From: an uncultured Acidimicrobiales bacterium
GTDB taxonomy: Bacteria > Actinomycetota > Acidimicrobiia > Acidimicrobiales > SZUA-35
Assembly (NCBI GenBank): GCA_937930655.1
Contig: CALHBU010000009.1
Coordinates: forward strand, 1-33,525
Length of the DNA stretch: 33,525 bases
Direction: 5' to 3'
Part shown: positions 23,611 through 32,004 of the stretch, one piece after another
How the letters are laid out: the number at the start of each line of letters is the position of its first letter
Position numbering within the stretch: position 1 is the stretch's first letter
The notes under the pieces: model-generated
Seen by the model: only the letters and a program-made list of their open reading frames with translations
Database searches by the model: none
What the model was told of the DNA's origin: nothing
Made by a program: the position numbers and the translations under genes

Positions 23611-25350
23611 TCAGCTCGGTTCGACGTCAACTTGAAGCGTGGTGCCATCGGGGGTGAAGGTCAGCACCCCGTTGGCCACTCCGACAGTGACTGCATCGCT
23701 GACCCGGCGGGCACCGACCAGAGAATGCTGCGGCGGAGCCAACACCAAACCAGGCCCCACCACCTCCACCACCGCCCCCGCCAACCGCCGCTGACTCCGA
23801 CCAGCCCGTTCAAAAACAACGACATCAGACGTCATCCGCTGATCCACCAACTGCTCAACCAGCCGAAGAGACGCATCAGCCGACACAACCAGTACCGACA
23901 CAGAACCCTCCTCACCGGCATAGAAAACTGCCCCATCCAGATGTAGGACACCGACGACTGGCCCCGGCGACGAGAACACTGCGAGCAGCGCCACGACGGC
24001 CACCATCACCGGCCAACGAACCCGTGCCCACACCAGCCACCCAACAACAACCATCCCCGCCAACACCAACGACTCAGCTCCACCCAAAAACGGAGCCGGC
24101 ACCCGAGCCGCCCACACCGCCACCCCATCCAACCACCCCAACAACAAACCAACCGGCCACTGCAACCACTCCCCACCCGGCACCACGCCAGCCACCAACC
24201 CAACCGACAAACCCCACACCATCACCAAACCAGCCGCCCACCCAGCCAGCAGATTGGCCGGCACCGCCACCAACGACACCGGACCAAACGTCCCAATCAA
24301 CAACGGCATCACAAACACCTGCGCCGACACCGTGATCGCCACCGCCGCCGCCAACGGCCGAGGACCCCGAATCCGCTCCAACAACACCGGACCGAGCACC
24401 AAAATCCCCGCCGTCGCCGCCACCGACAAACGAAACCCCACCGAATCCACCAAAAACGGATCGACCAACACCAACCCCGACACCGTCAAACACAACGTCC
24501 TCACCCCACTAGCCGGCCTACCCAGCAACACAGCAGTCGCCGCCACACCAGCAGTCACCGTCGCCCGCACCACCGACGGCTCCAACCGAGTCGCCAACGC
24601 AAACACAAACAACGCAGCGCCCACAACCAACAACCGCCCCAAACCCTCGAACCGACGAGCAAGCGGCCACAACACCGCCAACGCGAACGCCACGTTCTGG
24701 CCCGAGACCGCCAAGAGATGACTAAGGCCAGCGCTACGGAAGCGAGCCTGCTGAGCGGATGACTGTTCTCGATCGTCGCCGATGACCAGTCCGGTGTACA
24801 GAGCAGCCTCATCGGGATCGAACACGCTGGCCCCATCGGCAACCAATCGCCGCAACAACTCCGAAGGCTGCTGCCACCATGGCGGACCAGCCGACCACAC
24901 CGACGACACCACCTTCAGCTCACCAACAAGATGCCGGGACCGCAACCACGGCTGATCCTCCAGGGGAGCAAGCCGACCGGAGACCAACAAGGTCGAACCG
25001 GCCACAGCCCGATCGAAACCAGACGCCGCTTGCCCCGACGCCGACAGCCGAACCCGTCGACCATCATCCAACCGGCCCTCCGCGCTCACACCAAACGACC
25101 AACGCTCAGGATCGGTCACCATCTGCACCGGACCGTCGTAGGACGCGGGAACAACCGGCTGGTAGCCCCGGTCAGCTGCCGCCCCGAGTGACAGGGCAAT
25201 GGCTCCACAAGCCACCACAAAGACTCGTTCCCATCGCAACACAAGAGCAAGCGCAACACCACCAACCGCTGGAAGCAACGGAACCGGCCACGCCAACGTC
25301 GCCCCCAGCCACACTGCGGCCAACAGTAGAACCAGACGCCCCTCACTCAT
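23611..25350 (-). CDS. comEC: ComEC/Rec2-family DNA-uptake membrane channel, short form
   Basis: 579 aa. ComEC moves single-stranded DNA across the inner membrane during transformation. An N-terminal DUF4131-like part (about 1-170) is followed by the Competence domain, recognised from ALYTGLVIGDDRE, FRSAGLSHLLAVSGQNVAF, the TRLEPSVVRATVTAG segment and a series of membrane helices to about 475. Full-length ComEC (700-850 aa) ends in a metallo-beta-lactamase-like domain; here the last roughly 100 residues have no HxHxDH motif and are too short for it. The ATG overlaps the comEA stop by 4 bp. Base use shifts inside the gene: about 23750-24690 has a strikingly G+T-rich coding strand with GTG/GGT/TTG/GCG codons, unlike its ends and neighbours. 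Confidence 0.88.
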   Translation of the reverse strand: MSEGRLVLLLAAVWLGATLAWPVPLLPAVGGVALALVLRWERVFVVACGAIALSLGAAADRGYQPVVPASYDGPVQMVTDPERWSFGVSAEGRLDDGRRVRLSASGQAASGFDRAVAGSTLLVSGRLAPLEDQPWLRSRHLVGELKVVSSVWSAGPPWWQQPSELLRRLVADGASVFDPDEAALYTGLVIGDDREQSSAQQARFRSAGLSHLLAVSGQNVAFALAVLWPLARRFEGLGRLLVVGAALFVFALATRLEPSVVRATVTAGVAATAVLLGRPASGVRTLCLTVSGLVLVDPFLVDSVGFRLSVAATAGILVLGPVLLERIRGPRPLAAAVAITVSAQVFVMPLLIGTFGPVSLVAVPANLLAGWAAGLVMVWGLSVGLVAGVVPGGEWLQWPVGLLLGWLDGVAVWAARVPAPFLGGAESLVLAGMVVVGWLVWARVRWPVMVAVVALLAVFSSPGPVVGVLHLDGAVFYAGEEGSVSVLVVSADASLRLVEQLVDQRMTSDVVVFERAGRSQRRLAGAVVEVVGPGLVLAPPQHSLVGARRVSDAVTVGVANGVLTFTPDGTTLQVDVEPS

Positions 25351-26009
25351 CCGGCAACCACCAGATCGGCCAGCGCAGCTAACTTGGCGGGACCGATACC
25401 GGGGACATCGAGCAGCCCATCGGTCGACGAGAACGGTCCGTGCTCGTCCCGCCAGGCCACGATGGCTGCCGCCGTTGCCGGCCCAATACCCGGCAGATCA
25501 TCAAGTTGACCTTCACTGGCTCGGTTGATGTCGATCGGCCCGTCAGCCGAATCGGGCGAGCTGAGCGAGGGTGCTGCGGCCAGCACCTCGCCAACGAGCG
25601 GAACCTTGATCTGCACGCCATCAGGTAGCGGCGCAGCAAGGTTCAGCTGGTCGAGATCCGCACCGGCCAGCGCTCCCCCCGCCGCGTCCAATGCGTCTTC
25701 GACCCTGGCATCAGCCGGGAGCGAATAGACCCCTGGCGAACGGACCGCGCCGGCAACGTGCACCACAACAGGTACCGGAGGATCCGTCGTTGGCACCGTT
25801 GTCTCCAACTGGACGTGAGGAATCAGCTCCTCGACCGGCCGGGTCTCCGATGGCCGACCCATCCACCAGCCAACAATCACCAGGGCAAGCAACGCCACCG
25901 ATCCGGCCACCACAACGCCGGGCCGGCCGCGCCACCGGTCGAGCGTGAGCATTGCCTGGTCGAGTCGTTCGGCCAACGAGCCCGACCCGATATCTGTTCG
26001 TTCGTCCAT
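25347..26009 (-). CDS. comEA: ComEA-type DNA-binding competence protein
   Basis: 220 aa from ATG 26009; an in-frame TTG at 26024 is possible, but GAGG nine bases ahead of the ATG favours it. ComEA binds incoming double-stranded DNA outside the membrane and hands it to ComEC. Visible parts: a membrane anchor (32-50), an extracytoplasmic Pro/Thr linker, an SLBB domain (about 78-137, with VVVHVAGAVRSPGVYSLP) and a C-terminal double helix-hairpin-helix (about 159-216, DINRASEGQLDDLPGIGPAT and DVPGIGPAKLAAL). Its stop overlaps the comEC ATG as ATGA. No pilus genes are in the window, so competence itself is not shown. Confidence 0.92.
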   Translation of the reverse strand: MDERTDIGSGSLAERLDQAMLTLDRWRGRPGVVVAGSVALLALVIVGWWMGRPSETRPVEELIPHVQLETTVPTTDPPVPVVVHVAGAVRSPGVYSLPADARVEDALDAAGGALAGADLDQLNLAAPLPDGVQIKVPLVGEVLAAAPSLSSPDSADGPIDINRASEGQLDDLPGIGPATAAAIVAWRDEHGPFSSTDGLLDVPGIGPAKLAALADLVVAG

Positions 26010-26097
26010 CCCGACGCGCCTCAACCATGAGGATCTTCAGGGGGAAGAAGAGGCCGGGGGAAGAGCTAACGGGGTGGCCGGAAAGCGGCGAGGCAAC

Positions 26098-26829
26098 CTA
26101 GAAGATGCGGTTGGAGAGCTTTTTGCGCCAGGCCGAAAGGTCAGGGTGATCGGGCCCAAGAACGGCAAGAAGATCGACGTACTCCGACCGAGCGTCTTCG
26201 TCGGCCTTCACCGAATCGAGAAGTTCCTCGAGACGCTCCTCGACCTTGGCGTGCTCGACCGCTTGTTCACTGACGCCGGTGCGGGCCAGCGCAGCGATCC
26301 GACGGGTGTCTTCGGTCTCGGGGATCCGAGCCAGAAGATCGAGAGCGGCTTGGTTGCGGGAAGCGTCGAGGTAGATCTGAGCGAGCGCCGGCACCGCCAC
26401 CGGGTGCCCGGGGTCGACCTCGAGCACCTTGTTCAGGGAATCTTCATCGCCGGCTTCGAGCCAGGCAGCAACTTCGAGTTGGGATTCGTCAGGCAGCTGC
26501 TTGTCGACGAATGCCTTCACCTCGTGTTCGGGCTGTGCTCCGAGGAAGTTGTCGGCGACCTGACCGTCCTTGAGAGCAAAGACAGCTGGAATCGACTGCA
26601 CCTGAAAGGCCTGAGCGGCCTGTGGGTTCTCGTCGATGTTGATCTTGGCCAACACCACCCGTGGCTCAGCGGCACCGGCGTTGGCGTCGTTGACAACCTT
26701 CTCGATGATTGGTGTGAGTGACTTGCACGGTCCACACCACGGTGCCCAGAGGTCGACGACAACCACGGCGCCCTGCGAGCGTTCGAGCACATCGGTCTGG
26801 AAGGTCTGGTCAGTGACGTCAAGAATCAC
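26098..26829 (-). CDS. Thioredoxin-TPR protein (CnoX/YbbN type)
   Basis: 243 aa from a GTG start. Residues 1-112 are a thioredoxin fold with the active site WAPWCGPCKSLTP (Cys32 and Cys35), LAKINIDENPQAAQAFQV and the cis-Pro segment SIPAVFALKDG. Residues about 115-243 are helical TPR-like repeats ending LSAWRKKLSNRIF, as in YbbN/CnoX chaperedoxins, which protect proteins from over-oxidation and pass them to GroEL/DnaK; mycobacterial homologues of this layout exist. Divergent from the F420-dependent LLM gene (98 bp between starts). The comEA gene follows on the same strand, with no clear terminator in the 88-bp purine-rich gap. Confidence 0.9.
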   Translation of the reverse strand: MILDVTDQTFQTDVLERSQGAVVVVDLWAPWCGPCKSLTPIIEKVVNDANAGAAEPRVVLAKINIDENPQAAQAFQVQSIPAVFALKDGQVADNFLGAQPEHEVKAFVDKQLPDESQLEVAAWLEAGDEDSLNKVLEVDPGHPVAVPALAQIYLDASRNQAALDLLARIPETEDTRRIAALARTGVSEQAVEHAKVEERLEELLDSVKADEDARSEYVDLLAVLGPDHPDLSAWRKKLSNRIF

Positions 26830-26927
26830 AGTTCGAATCTACCGGCATTCTCACGGGGTGGTCGCCGAGCGAGGCGGTTCGCTAGGTTCGGTCGCATCAG
26901 CACCCCTACAACACGTGGAGCAGCAGC

Positions 26928-27959
26928 ATGAAGGTCGACGGAGGATTCGGAATGGGTTCGGCCGGTCTGGCTTCGGCCGGGGCGTCGGCCAAGGAGCAAG
27001 AAGCAGCGGGTTACAGCGGCTTTTGGACAGCAGAAACGGCTCATGATCCGTTCTTTCCTCTTGTCTTGGCTGCTGAGCACACCGACACCATCGAGGTCGG
27101 CACCTCCATTGCGGTGGCGTTCGCCCGAAACCCGATGACCTTGGCCAATCAGGGCTGGGATCTCCAGGCTCTCTCGGAGGGTCGCTTCATTCTGGGGCTT
27201 GGCTCTCAGATCAAACCCCACATCACCAAGCGCTTCTCGATGGAATGGTCGAAGCCGGCGGCCCGCATGCGGGAAATGATTCTGGCCATTCGCGCCATCT
27301 GGCACACGTGGGAGACGGGCGACAAGCTTGAGTTCCGGGGCGATTTCTACACCCACACCCTGATGACTCCGTTCTTCGACCCGGGGCCCAACCCCCACGG
27401 CAACGCCAAGATCTTTCTGGCCGGCGTCGGCGAGCTCATGACCGAGGTAGCGGGCGAGGTGGCCGATGGATTCATCTGCCACGGCTTCACCACCGAGAAG
27501 TTCCTGCGGGAAGTCACCATTCCCGCTCTCGACCGAGGCCGAGCCAAGGCCGGCAAGCCAGCGCTGGCCGACTCGGACGACTTCGAGATCGTCGGACCAT
27601 CCTTTGTGGTCACCGGCAACTCCGACGAGGACATCGCCAAGGCGGCTCAGGGCACACGGGAGCAGATCTCGTTCTACGGCTCCACCCCGTCGTATCGGCC
27701 GGTGCTCGACATTCATGGTTGGGGCGGACTCCAGGACAAGCTGAACACCATGTCCAAGGCCGGCAAATGGGTAGAGATGGCCAACCTCATCGATGATGAG
27801 ATTCTCAACACCTTCGCCGTTGTCGGTGGGCCGGAGACGATCGCCCCCGAGCTCACCACCCGCTACGGCGACGTTGTACAGCGCATCAGTTTCTATGCGC
27901 CGTACAAGTCGGAGCCGGCCCGGTGGGCCCCGGTGTTCGATGCGCTCAAAGCCGGCTAA
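26928..27959 (+). CDS. LLM-class F420-dependent oxidoreductase (TIGR03617-like)
   Basis: 343 aa TIM-barrel enzyme of the luciferase-like monooxygenase family; the closest pattern I recall is the actinobacterial F420-dependent group TIGR03617. Visible family features: AAGYSGFWTAETAHDPFFPL near the N-terminus, IEVGTSIAVAFARNPMTLA, LSEGRFILGLGSQIKPHI, the KIFLAGVGELMTEVAGEVAD cofactor-binding segment and VVTGNSDEDIAKA. Such enzymes move hydride between F420H2 or F420 and unknown substrates. ATG at 26928 has GTGGAG seven bases ahead. Substrate cannot be told; F420 rather than FMN use is family inference. Stands alone, converging on the DUF1992 gene. Confidence 0.88.
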   Translation: MKVDGGFGMGSAGLASAGASAKEQEAAGYSGFWTAETAHDPFFPLVLAAEHTDTIEVGTSIAVAFARNPMTLANQGWDLQALSEGRFILGLGSQIKPHITKRFSMEWSKPAARMREMILAIRAIWHTWETGDKLEFRGDFYTHTLMTPFFDPGPNPHGNAKIFLAGVGELMTEVAGEVADGFICHGFTTEKFLREVTIPALDRGRAKAGKPALADSDDFEIVGPSFVVTGNSDEDIAKAAQGTREQISFYGSTPSYRPVLDIHGWGGLQDKLNTMSKAGKWVEMANLIDDEILNTFAVVGGPETIAPELTTRYGDVVQRISFYAPYKSEPARWAPVFDALKAG

Positions 27960-27977
27960 CCAACCACGCCGGGTCTG

Positions 27978-27997
27978 CTACCTCCGACTACCTCCGA
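27978..27997. repeat. 10-bp tandem duplication covering the DUF1992 stop codon
   Basis: CTACCTCCGA occurs twice in a row (27978-27987 and 27988-27997). The second copy contains the TAG stop of the minus-strand DUF1992 gene, so stop-codon sequence is duplicated just beyond the gene end. Confidence 0.8.
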
Positions 27998-28353
27998 CGA
28001 CGGTGTGCCTCCAACTCAGCGGTCAATGACAGTTCATCGACACGTTGGATCTCGGTATCGCGTGACAAACGGTTGTGTTCGGCGATCTCGCCGTTGATTT
28101 GTTCGACCAACCTGGTCACCGACTGCTCATCAGCGGCCCGCCTTAGCTGACCACGAACCAGACGGATCCGGTCGGCCAGATCTTCATCCCGCACTCTGGC
28201 TCGCTCATTTCGGACGAATGAATCAGCCCACCATCCAGGCTCTCGGCGCCGTCCGAGGTCGGCAATCGGTTTGCCGTGGCCCGGTAGATCGTCGAACAGG
28301 CCTTGGCGTAGTCCTTTATCGATCTGTCGGTCGACAATGTCCCTGAAACTCAC
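27988..28353 (-). CDS. DUF1992 (DnaJ-homologue subfamily C member 28-like) protein
   Basis: 121 aa from a GTG start. The N-terminal half carries the DUF1992 pattern: DRQIDKGLRQGLFDDLPGHG followed by KPI, then a Trp-Trp pair (residues 41-42) and the helical RNERARVRDEDLADRIR. The C-terminal half is charged and probably coiled, ending in four Arg. No J domain is present despite the family name. Function is unknown; animal members are linked to Golgi proteins and bacterial ones are uncharacterised. Convergent with the LLM gene (28 bp apart) and divergent from the unrecognised gene at 28517. Confidence 0.85.
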   Translation of the reverse strand: MSFRDIVDRQIDKGLRQGLFDDLPGHGKPIADLGRRREPGWWADSFVRNERARVRDEDLADRIRLVRGQLRRAADEQSVTRLVEQINGEIAEHNRLSRDTEIQRVDELSLTAELEAHRRRR

Positions 28354-28504
28354 GATGGCACGCTAACACCAGCCCTCATCCGTCTCCCGACCCGTTCGAC
28401 GGCAACGAGATTTGAACCGTGTAGTCGGTCCAGTTTCACCCGCCTGCCGCGGCTTCAGTCTTCGCCTCTGACCGCCGATGAAAAGCCTGTCACTTCGTTG
28501 TCTC

Positions 28505-28511
28505 AGAGGAG
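28505..28511 (+). promoter_or_regulatory. Strong ribosome binding site fixing GTG start at 28517
   Basis: AGAGGAG lies five bases ahead of GTG 28517, close to ideal. It supports this start over the in-frame ATG at 28478, which has no such site and would add a 13-residue basic stretch. Confidence 0.65.
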
Positions 28512-28516
28512 TTGCC

Positions 28517-29047
28517 GTGCCCGTTCCAGTCGTCAGCCGCGCTATCGAGGGAGCCCGCGGGGTGTACACCCCGGATGACTACGGGGTGCTGCAACTGATG
28601 GCGGAGGTTGGCGAAAGCGACGCCGACGATCTGGTCGCAGTCGGGGCGTACGCCTTCTTCCAAATGTACGTCGGGGCTCTCGGTTACTGGACCTACGAAG
28701 GCGGCACGCCGTTCATGGGGTTGTCGAATCTTCCGCCGTTGATCGACTTTGTTCGAAGCTTCGGCTGGCCGGAATTCGAGGCCGAGCTGGAGTTGGTTGC
28801 CGGCCAACTCCAGCCGTTCAGCCCCGAGCAGGTTGCGGCCTACGAGGCGATGACCATCGACTCGGAAACGCACGGCATTCTCGATGCCATCGCGTTTCGC
28901 GAATCACTTACGCGCCTGATGGCCGAGGACCACAACGCGGGAGGTGTGAAGTTTCGCGCCGCAAGCGAGTACCTCGAGGCAACGGTCGAGTTCCTTCTCT
29001 TCGACGACGGTCAGTCGCTGCGGGAGTGGCGCAGCCACCAAGGCTGA
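28517..29047 (+). CDS. Uncharacterised 176-aa acidic protein
   Basis: I do not recognise a family. 176 aa, acidic and apparently all-helical, without signal peptide, membrane helix or cysteines. An aromatic/Gly stretch (YAFFQMYVGALGYWTYEGG, about residues 45-63) is followed by NLPPLIDFVRSFGWPEFEAE and an amphipathic tail. The start is set by a strong ribosome site. Codon use and frame integrity match the neighbours, so it is very likely expressed. It lies alone between the divergent DUF1992 gene and a co-directional LLM oxidoreductase 69 bp downstream; a two-gene unit with that enzyme is possible. Confidence 0.75.
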   Translation: MPVPVVSRAIEGARGVYTPDDYGVLQLMAEVGESDADDLVAVGAYAFFQMYVGALGYWTYEGGTPFMGLSNLPPLIDFVRSFGWPEFEAELELVAGQLQPFSPEQVAAYEAMTIDSETHGILDAIAFRESLTRLMAEDHNAGGVKFRAASEYLEATVEFLLFDDGQSLREWRSHQG

Positions 29048-29116
29048 GTAGTTGGCCCTCAACCGGATTGAAGGGCAAGGCTCGCCGAAGCCACGCCAAC
29101 CGGGCATGCTGGTGAC

Positions 29117-30127
29117 GTGACTAGCTCCTCGAACAACCAGCCGAGACCGCTGTCCATTCTCGATCTCGCCATCGTCGGCCGAGACGAACGACCTGGGGAT
29201 GCCTTCGCCAACAGCGTTGCGGTCGCCCAGCGGGCAGAGGAACGCGGCTACCACCGCATCTGGTACGCCGAGCACCACAACATGGCGTGCATCGCATCAT
29301 CGGCAACCAGTGTATTGATCGCCCACGTCGCGGCTCAGACCACCAGCATCCGTCTCGGTTCGGGAGGCGTGATGCTGCCCAACCACTCGCCGCTGGTGAT
29401 CGCCGAGCAGTTCGGCACCCTGGCCGAGCTTCATCCGGGTCGGATCGACCTTGGACTGGGCCGAGCCCCCGGCACCGATCAGCAAACCATGCGAGCCATG
29501 CGCAGCGATCCAATGTCGTCCGAGCGTTTTCCTCAGGACGTGCTGGAGCTGAAGGGCTATCTGCAAGGCGAATCTCACATCCCGGGTGTTCAGGCCGTGC
29601 CGGGTGCGGGCACCAACGTGCCGCTCTACATTCTCGGCTCGTCACTGTTCGGGGCTCAGTTGGCGGCCAAATTGGGCCTGCCCTACGGCTTCGCCTCTCA
29701 CTTCGCTCCCGACCAACTGCTCAATGCGGTCGCCCTCTACCGACGCGAGTTCGAACCGTCAGATCAACTGGCCGAGCCCTATGTGCTCGCTGGTGTCAAC
29801 GTGATCACCGCCGACTCCGAAGAAGACGCAGCCCAGCAACACCGTCAGGTCAGCCGTCGCCGAGTCGCCCGGTTCCTCAGTGTTCCCCGGGAGCTCACCG
29901 ACGACGAAGCCGACCATGTGCTCGACTCGCCGCAGGGCCGCCAGATTGCCCAGATGATGCACTACACGGCGGCCGGCACCCCCGAACTGGTGGCCAAGTA
30001 CCTCGACACCTTTGCCCGCGAAGCCGAGGTCGACGAGCTCATGACGGTGCATCCGTCGTTGACCCTCGACGAGCGCCTCCGCTCCATCGATCTGTTGGCC
30101 GACGTCTACGTTCCTGCCGCCGCATAA
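29117..30127 (+). CDS. LLM-class flavin-dependent oxidoreductase (MsnO8-like, luciferase group 1)
   Basis: 336 aa luciferase-like TIM barrel. The pattern [73 protein letters not shown] and PGTD is that of the MsnO8/luciferase-family group 1, a set of FMN-using enzymes of mostly unknown substrate that are widespread in Actinobacteria and Proteobacteria. The first LLM gene in this window belongs to another branch. GTG start at 29117 with only a weak GGTGA nearby, so the exact start is uncertain. It ends 23 bp before the convergent acyl-AMP ligase stop. Confidence 0.88.
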   Translation: MTSSSNNQPRPLSILDLAIVGRDERPGDAFANSVAVAQRAEERGYHRIWYAEHHNMACIASSATSVLIAHVAAQTTSIRLGSGGVMLPNHSPLVIAEQFGTLAELHPGRIDLGLGRAPGTDQQTMRAMRSDPMSSERFPQDVLELKGYLQGESHIPGVQAVPGAGTNVPLYILGSSLFGAQLAAKLGLPYGFASHFAPDQLLNAVALYRREFEPSDQLAEPYVLAGVNVITADSEEDAAQQHRQVSRRRVARFLSVPRELTDDEADHVLDSPQGRQIAQMMHYTAAGTPELVAKYLDTFAREAEVDELMTVHPSLTLDERLRSIDLLADVYVPAAA

Positions 30128-30150
30128 GAACGCGCCACCGCTACCTCTGG

Positions 30151-31809
30151 CTAGCTGACGAGTTCGAGCGAGCCAGATAGATACTGCTGCTTGCAATGAG
30201 CCCGCTGCAGCTTGCCCGAGCTGGTCTTTGGCAAACTTCCGGCTCGGACCAGCACAACATCTCGGCACGGCACACCCACCGCGTCGATGACACTGCTGCC
30301 GATGGAGCTCCTCAGCTCGTCATGGCTCTCAACCTTGGTTTCGGCCACCACGACAACGGCCTCCTTGCCCTGCCGGCCGGGAACACCGAACGCAATCACG
30401 TTGCCGGCCCGGACGCCTTCGATCTCACCGACATTGCGTTCGATGTCCTGGGGATAGACATTGCGACCCCCGACGATGATGACGTCCTTGATTCGGCCGC
30501 ACATGACCATTTGGTGATCGACCAGGTAGGCCAGATCACCGGTGCGAAGCCACTCGCCATCAAAGAGCTCGGCATTGGCTTCGGCGTGTTGGTAGTAGCC
30601 GGGAGTCACTGAGGTGCCAGCGATTTGAAGCTCACCGACTTCTCGCTCGGCCAGCACCTCGGTCATGCCGGGACGAACAATGCGGAAGCTCAGCCCAGGG
30701 ACTGGAGTACCCAGCTTGACCAACTCTCGAGCGTTGGTGTGATCGGTGTCGACGGGCACCGCTAGTCGGTCCTGCTCCAATCGATCGCCGTCGATGACAT
30801 CGACGGCCAGCCCGGTGAGAGGCACAGGGAAACAGCCGGCAATGGCCACCTCGGCCATGCCGAACGCGGGGAAGACGGCACCGGGCCGCATGCCATGACG
30901 CTCGCCCGCTTCGACGAACGCCCGTACCGATGCCGGGTCGACCGGTTCGGCACCGTTGAGAGCGATCCGGAGACGGGAGAGATCGAGTGTCTCGGGAGAC
31001 CGTCGCAGTGCCCGGGTGGCCAGCACATAGCTGAAGTTCGGCCCGGCAGTGGCGGTGCCCCCATACTCCGACAGCCATTGCATCCACCGGCCCGGCGATG
31101 CCAGGAAATCCTGGGGGGCGCCGAGCACCAGATCGAGGCCGGCCGACATCGGAAGAATCAGAAAGCCGACCAACCCCATGTCGTGGTAGAGCGGCAGCCA
31201 CGACACCATGACGTCGTCGTCACCATCTACCTCACCGGCTTCCAGGATGGCGTCGAGATTGGCCGCCACCGTGTGGTTGGGCAGCATGACGCCTTTGGGC
31301 TCGGAGGTCGAACCGCTGGTGAACTGCAGGACGAACAAATCGTCCTCGTGATAGTCCGGTCGGATGAAGTCATCGGCCGTCGGCCGTCCCGGGGCTGGCA
31401 ACAGATCGACGATGGAGTGAAGCGGCGGGTCCTCGGGCGTGATCTCTACGAACGGTGCGAGGTCTGGGTCGACCAGAACGGCGACGCAGCCAGCATTGGC
31501 TATTCGACCTTTGGTTTCCTTGGCGAACTCCTCAAGCGAGGCCAACCGCATGGGCAGCGGGAGCATGACCAAGGTGGCCCCGCACAGCCAGATGGCCTGG
31601 GTGGCGGTGACCAGGTCCGCGGTAGTGGGGCCGAGCAATGCAACGTGGTCGCCTCGCTCGATCCCGTGGGATTGCAGGTTGGCGGCCATCGCCCGGGCTT
31701 CGTCGTGGAGCTGAGCCCACGACTTCGTGACCGGATCGTCACCGGTGACGAAGGTGACGGTGCCGTCACCCTTGGCCGCCTCTTCGATTCTGCTGACGAT
31801 GGTTTGCAC
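30151..31809 (-). CDS. Fatty-acyl-AMP ligase-like adenylating enzyme
   Basis: 552 aa from GTG 31809; an upstream in-frame TTG at 31860 would add 17 residues without a ribosome site. Class I adenylate-forming enzyme: P-loop TSGSTSEPKG at 164-173, SWLPLYHDMGLVGFLILPM and the ATAGPNFSYVLATRAL, ALNGAEPVDP and FPAFGMAEVAIAG segments that typify fatty-acyl-AMP ligases (FadD32/FAAL group), then LRTGDLAYL, GRIKDVIIVGGRNVYPQDIE and the C-terminal catalytic Lys533 (KTSSGKLQR). Members activate acyl chains as acyl-AMP for transfer to carrier proteins or CoA. No carrier protein or polyketide synthase is seen nearby. Divergent from the MBL-fold gene, which suggests a shared pathway. Confidence 0.88.
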   Translation of the reverse strand: MQTIVSRIEEAAKGDGTVTFVTGDDPVTKSWAQLHDEARAMAANLQSHGIERGDHVALLGPTTADLVTATQAIWLCGATLVMLPLPMRLASLEEFAKETKGRIANAGCVAVLVDPDLAPFVEITPEDPPLHSIVDLLPAPGRPTADDFIRPDYHEDDLFVLQFTSGSTSEPKGVMLPNHTVAANLDAILEAGEVDGDDDVMVSWLPLYHDMGLVGFLILPMSAGLDLVLGAPQDFLASPGRWMQWLSEYGGTATAGPNFSYVLATRALRRSPETLDLSRLRIALNGAEPVDPASVRAFVEAGERHGMRPGAVFPAFGMAEVAIAGCFPVPLTGLAVDVIDGDRLEQDRLAVPVDTDHTNARELVKLGTPVPGLSFRIVRPGMTEVLAEREVGELQIAGTSVTPGYYQHAEANAELFDGEWLRTGDLAYLVDHQMVMCGRIKDVIIVGGRNVYPQDIERNVGEIEGVRAGNVIAFGVPGRQGKEAVVVVAETKVESHDELRSSIGSSVIDAVGVPCRDVVLVRAGSLPKTSSGKLQRAHCKQQYLSGSLELVS

Positions 31810-31868
31810 GGTGCGCTCTTGCTTCCTCCGGCCGACTGCTGGGTTACGGGCCGGTAACAACAGGGCAC

Positions 31869-31889
31869 GATGGTAGATGGGAGATGGGT
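31869..31889. repeat. Three 7-bp tandem units in ligase/MBL intergenic region
   Basis: GATGGTA, GATGGGA and GATGGGT follow one another on the plus strand between the divergent acyl-AMP ligase and MBL-fold genes. Their place fits an operator or simple slippage; nothing else supports either. Confidence 0.5.
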
Positions 31890-31925
31890 AAATCTCCGCA
31901 ATTGGTCGAAAACTGGCTCAAACGC

Positions 31926-31954
31926 TTGGCAAAACCGCCGACAGCATGCACTAT
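31926..31954 (+). promoter_or_regulatory. Candidate promoter of the MBL-fold gene (-35 TTGGCA, -10 CACTAT)
   Basis: TTGGCA (31926-31931) matches five of six -35 positions and is 17 bp from CACTAT (31949-31954), which keeps the A at position 2 and the final A-T of a -10 box. Transcription would start near 31961, about 44 bases before the ATG. Confidence 0.4.
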
Positions 31955-32004
31955 CGGTGCAGGCGGTCTCGGCGGATCGCATGCCTTTGGAAGGGACAGC
32001 CGAC

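Noticed and set aside
24024-24721. Plus-strand Thr/Pro/Asn-rich frames in the comEC region
   Set aside because: They look like secreted repeat proteins only because the comEC coding strand is G/T-rich; ComEC motifs on the minus strand are clear.
26826-27716. 296-codon minus-strand open frame over the first LLM gene
   Set aside because: The plus strand holds a conserved F420-type enzyme with a good ribosome site; the antisense product has no features.
28370-28425. tRNA-like T-loop sequence GGTTCAAATC on the minus strand
   Set aside because: The flanking bases do not pair as a 5-bp T stem, and no acceptor or anticodon arms can be formed.
30895-31857. 320-codon plus-strand open frame over the acyl-AMP ligase
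   Set aside because: Antisense shadow of a well-conserved enzyme with no ribosome site or family signature.
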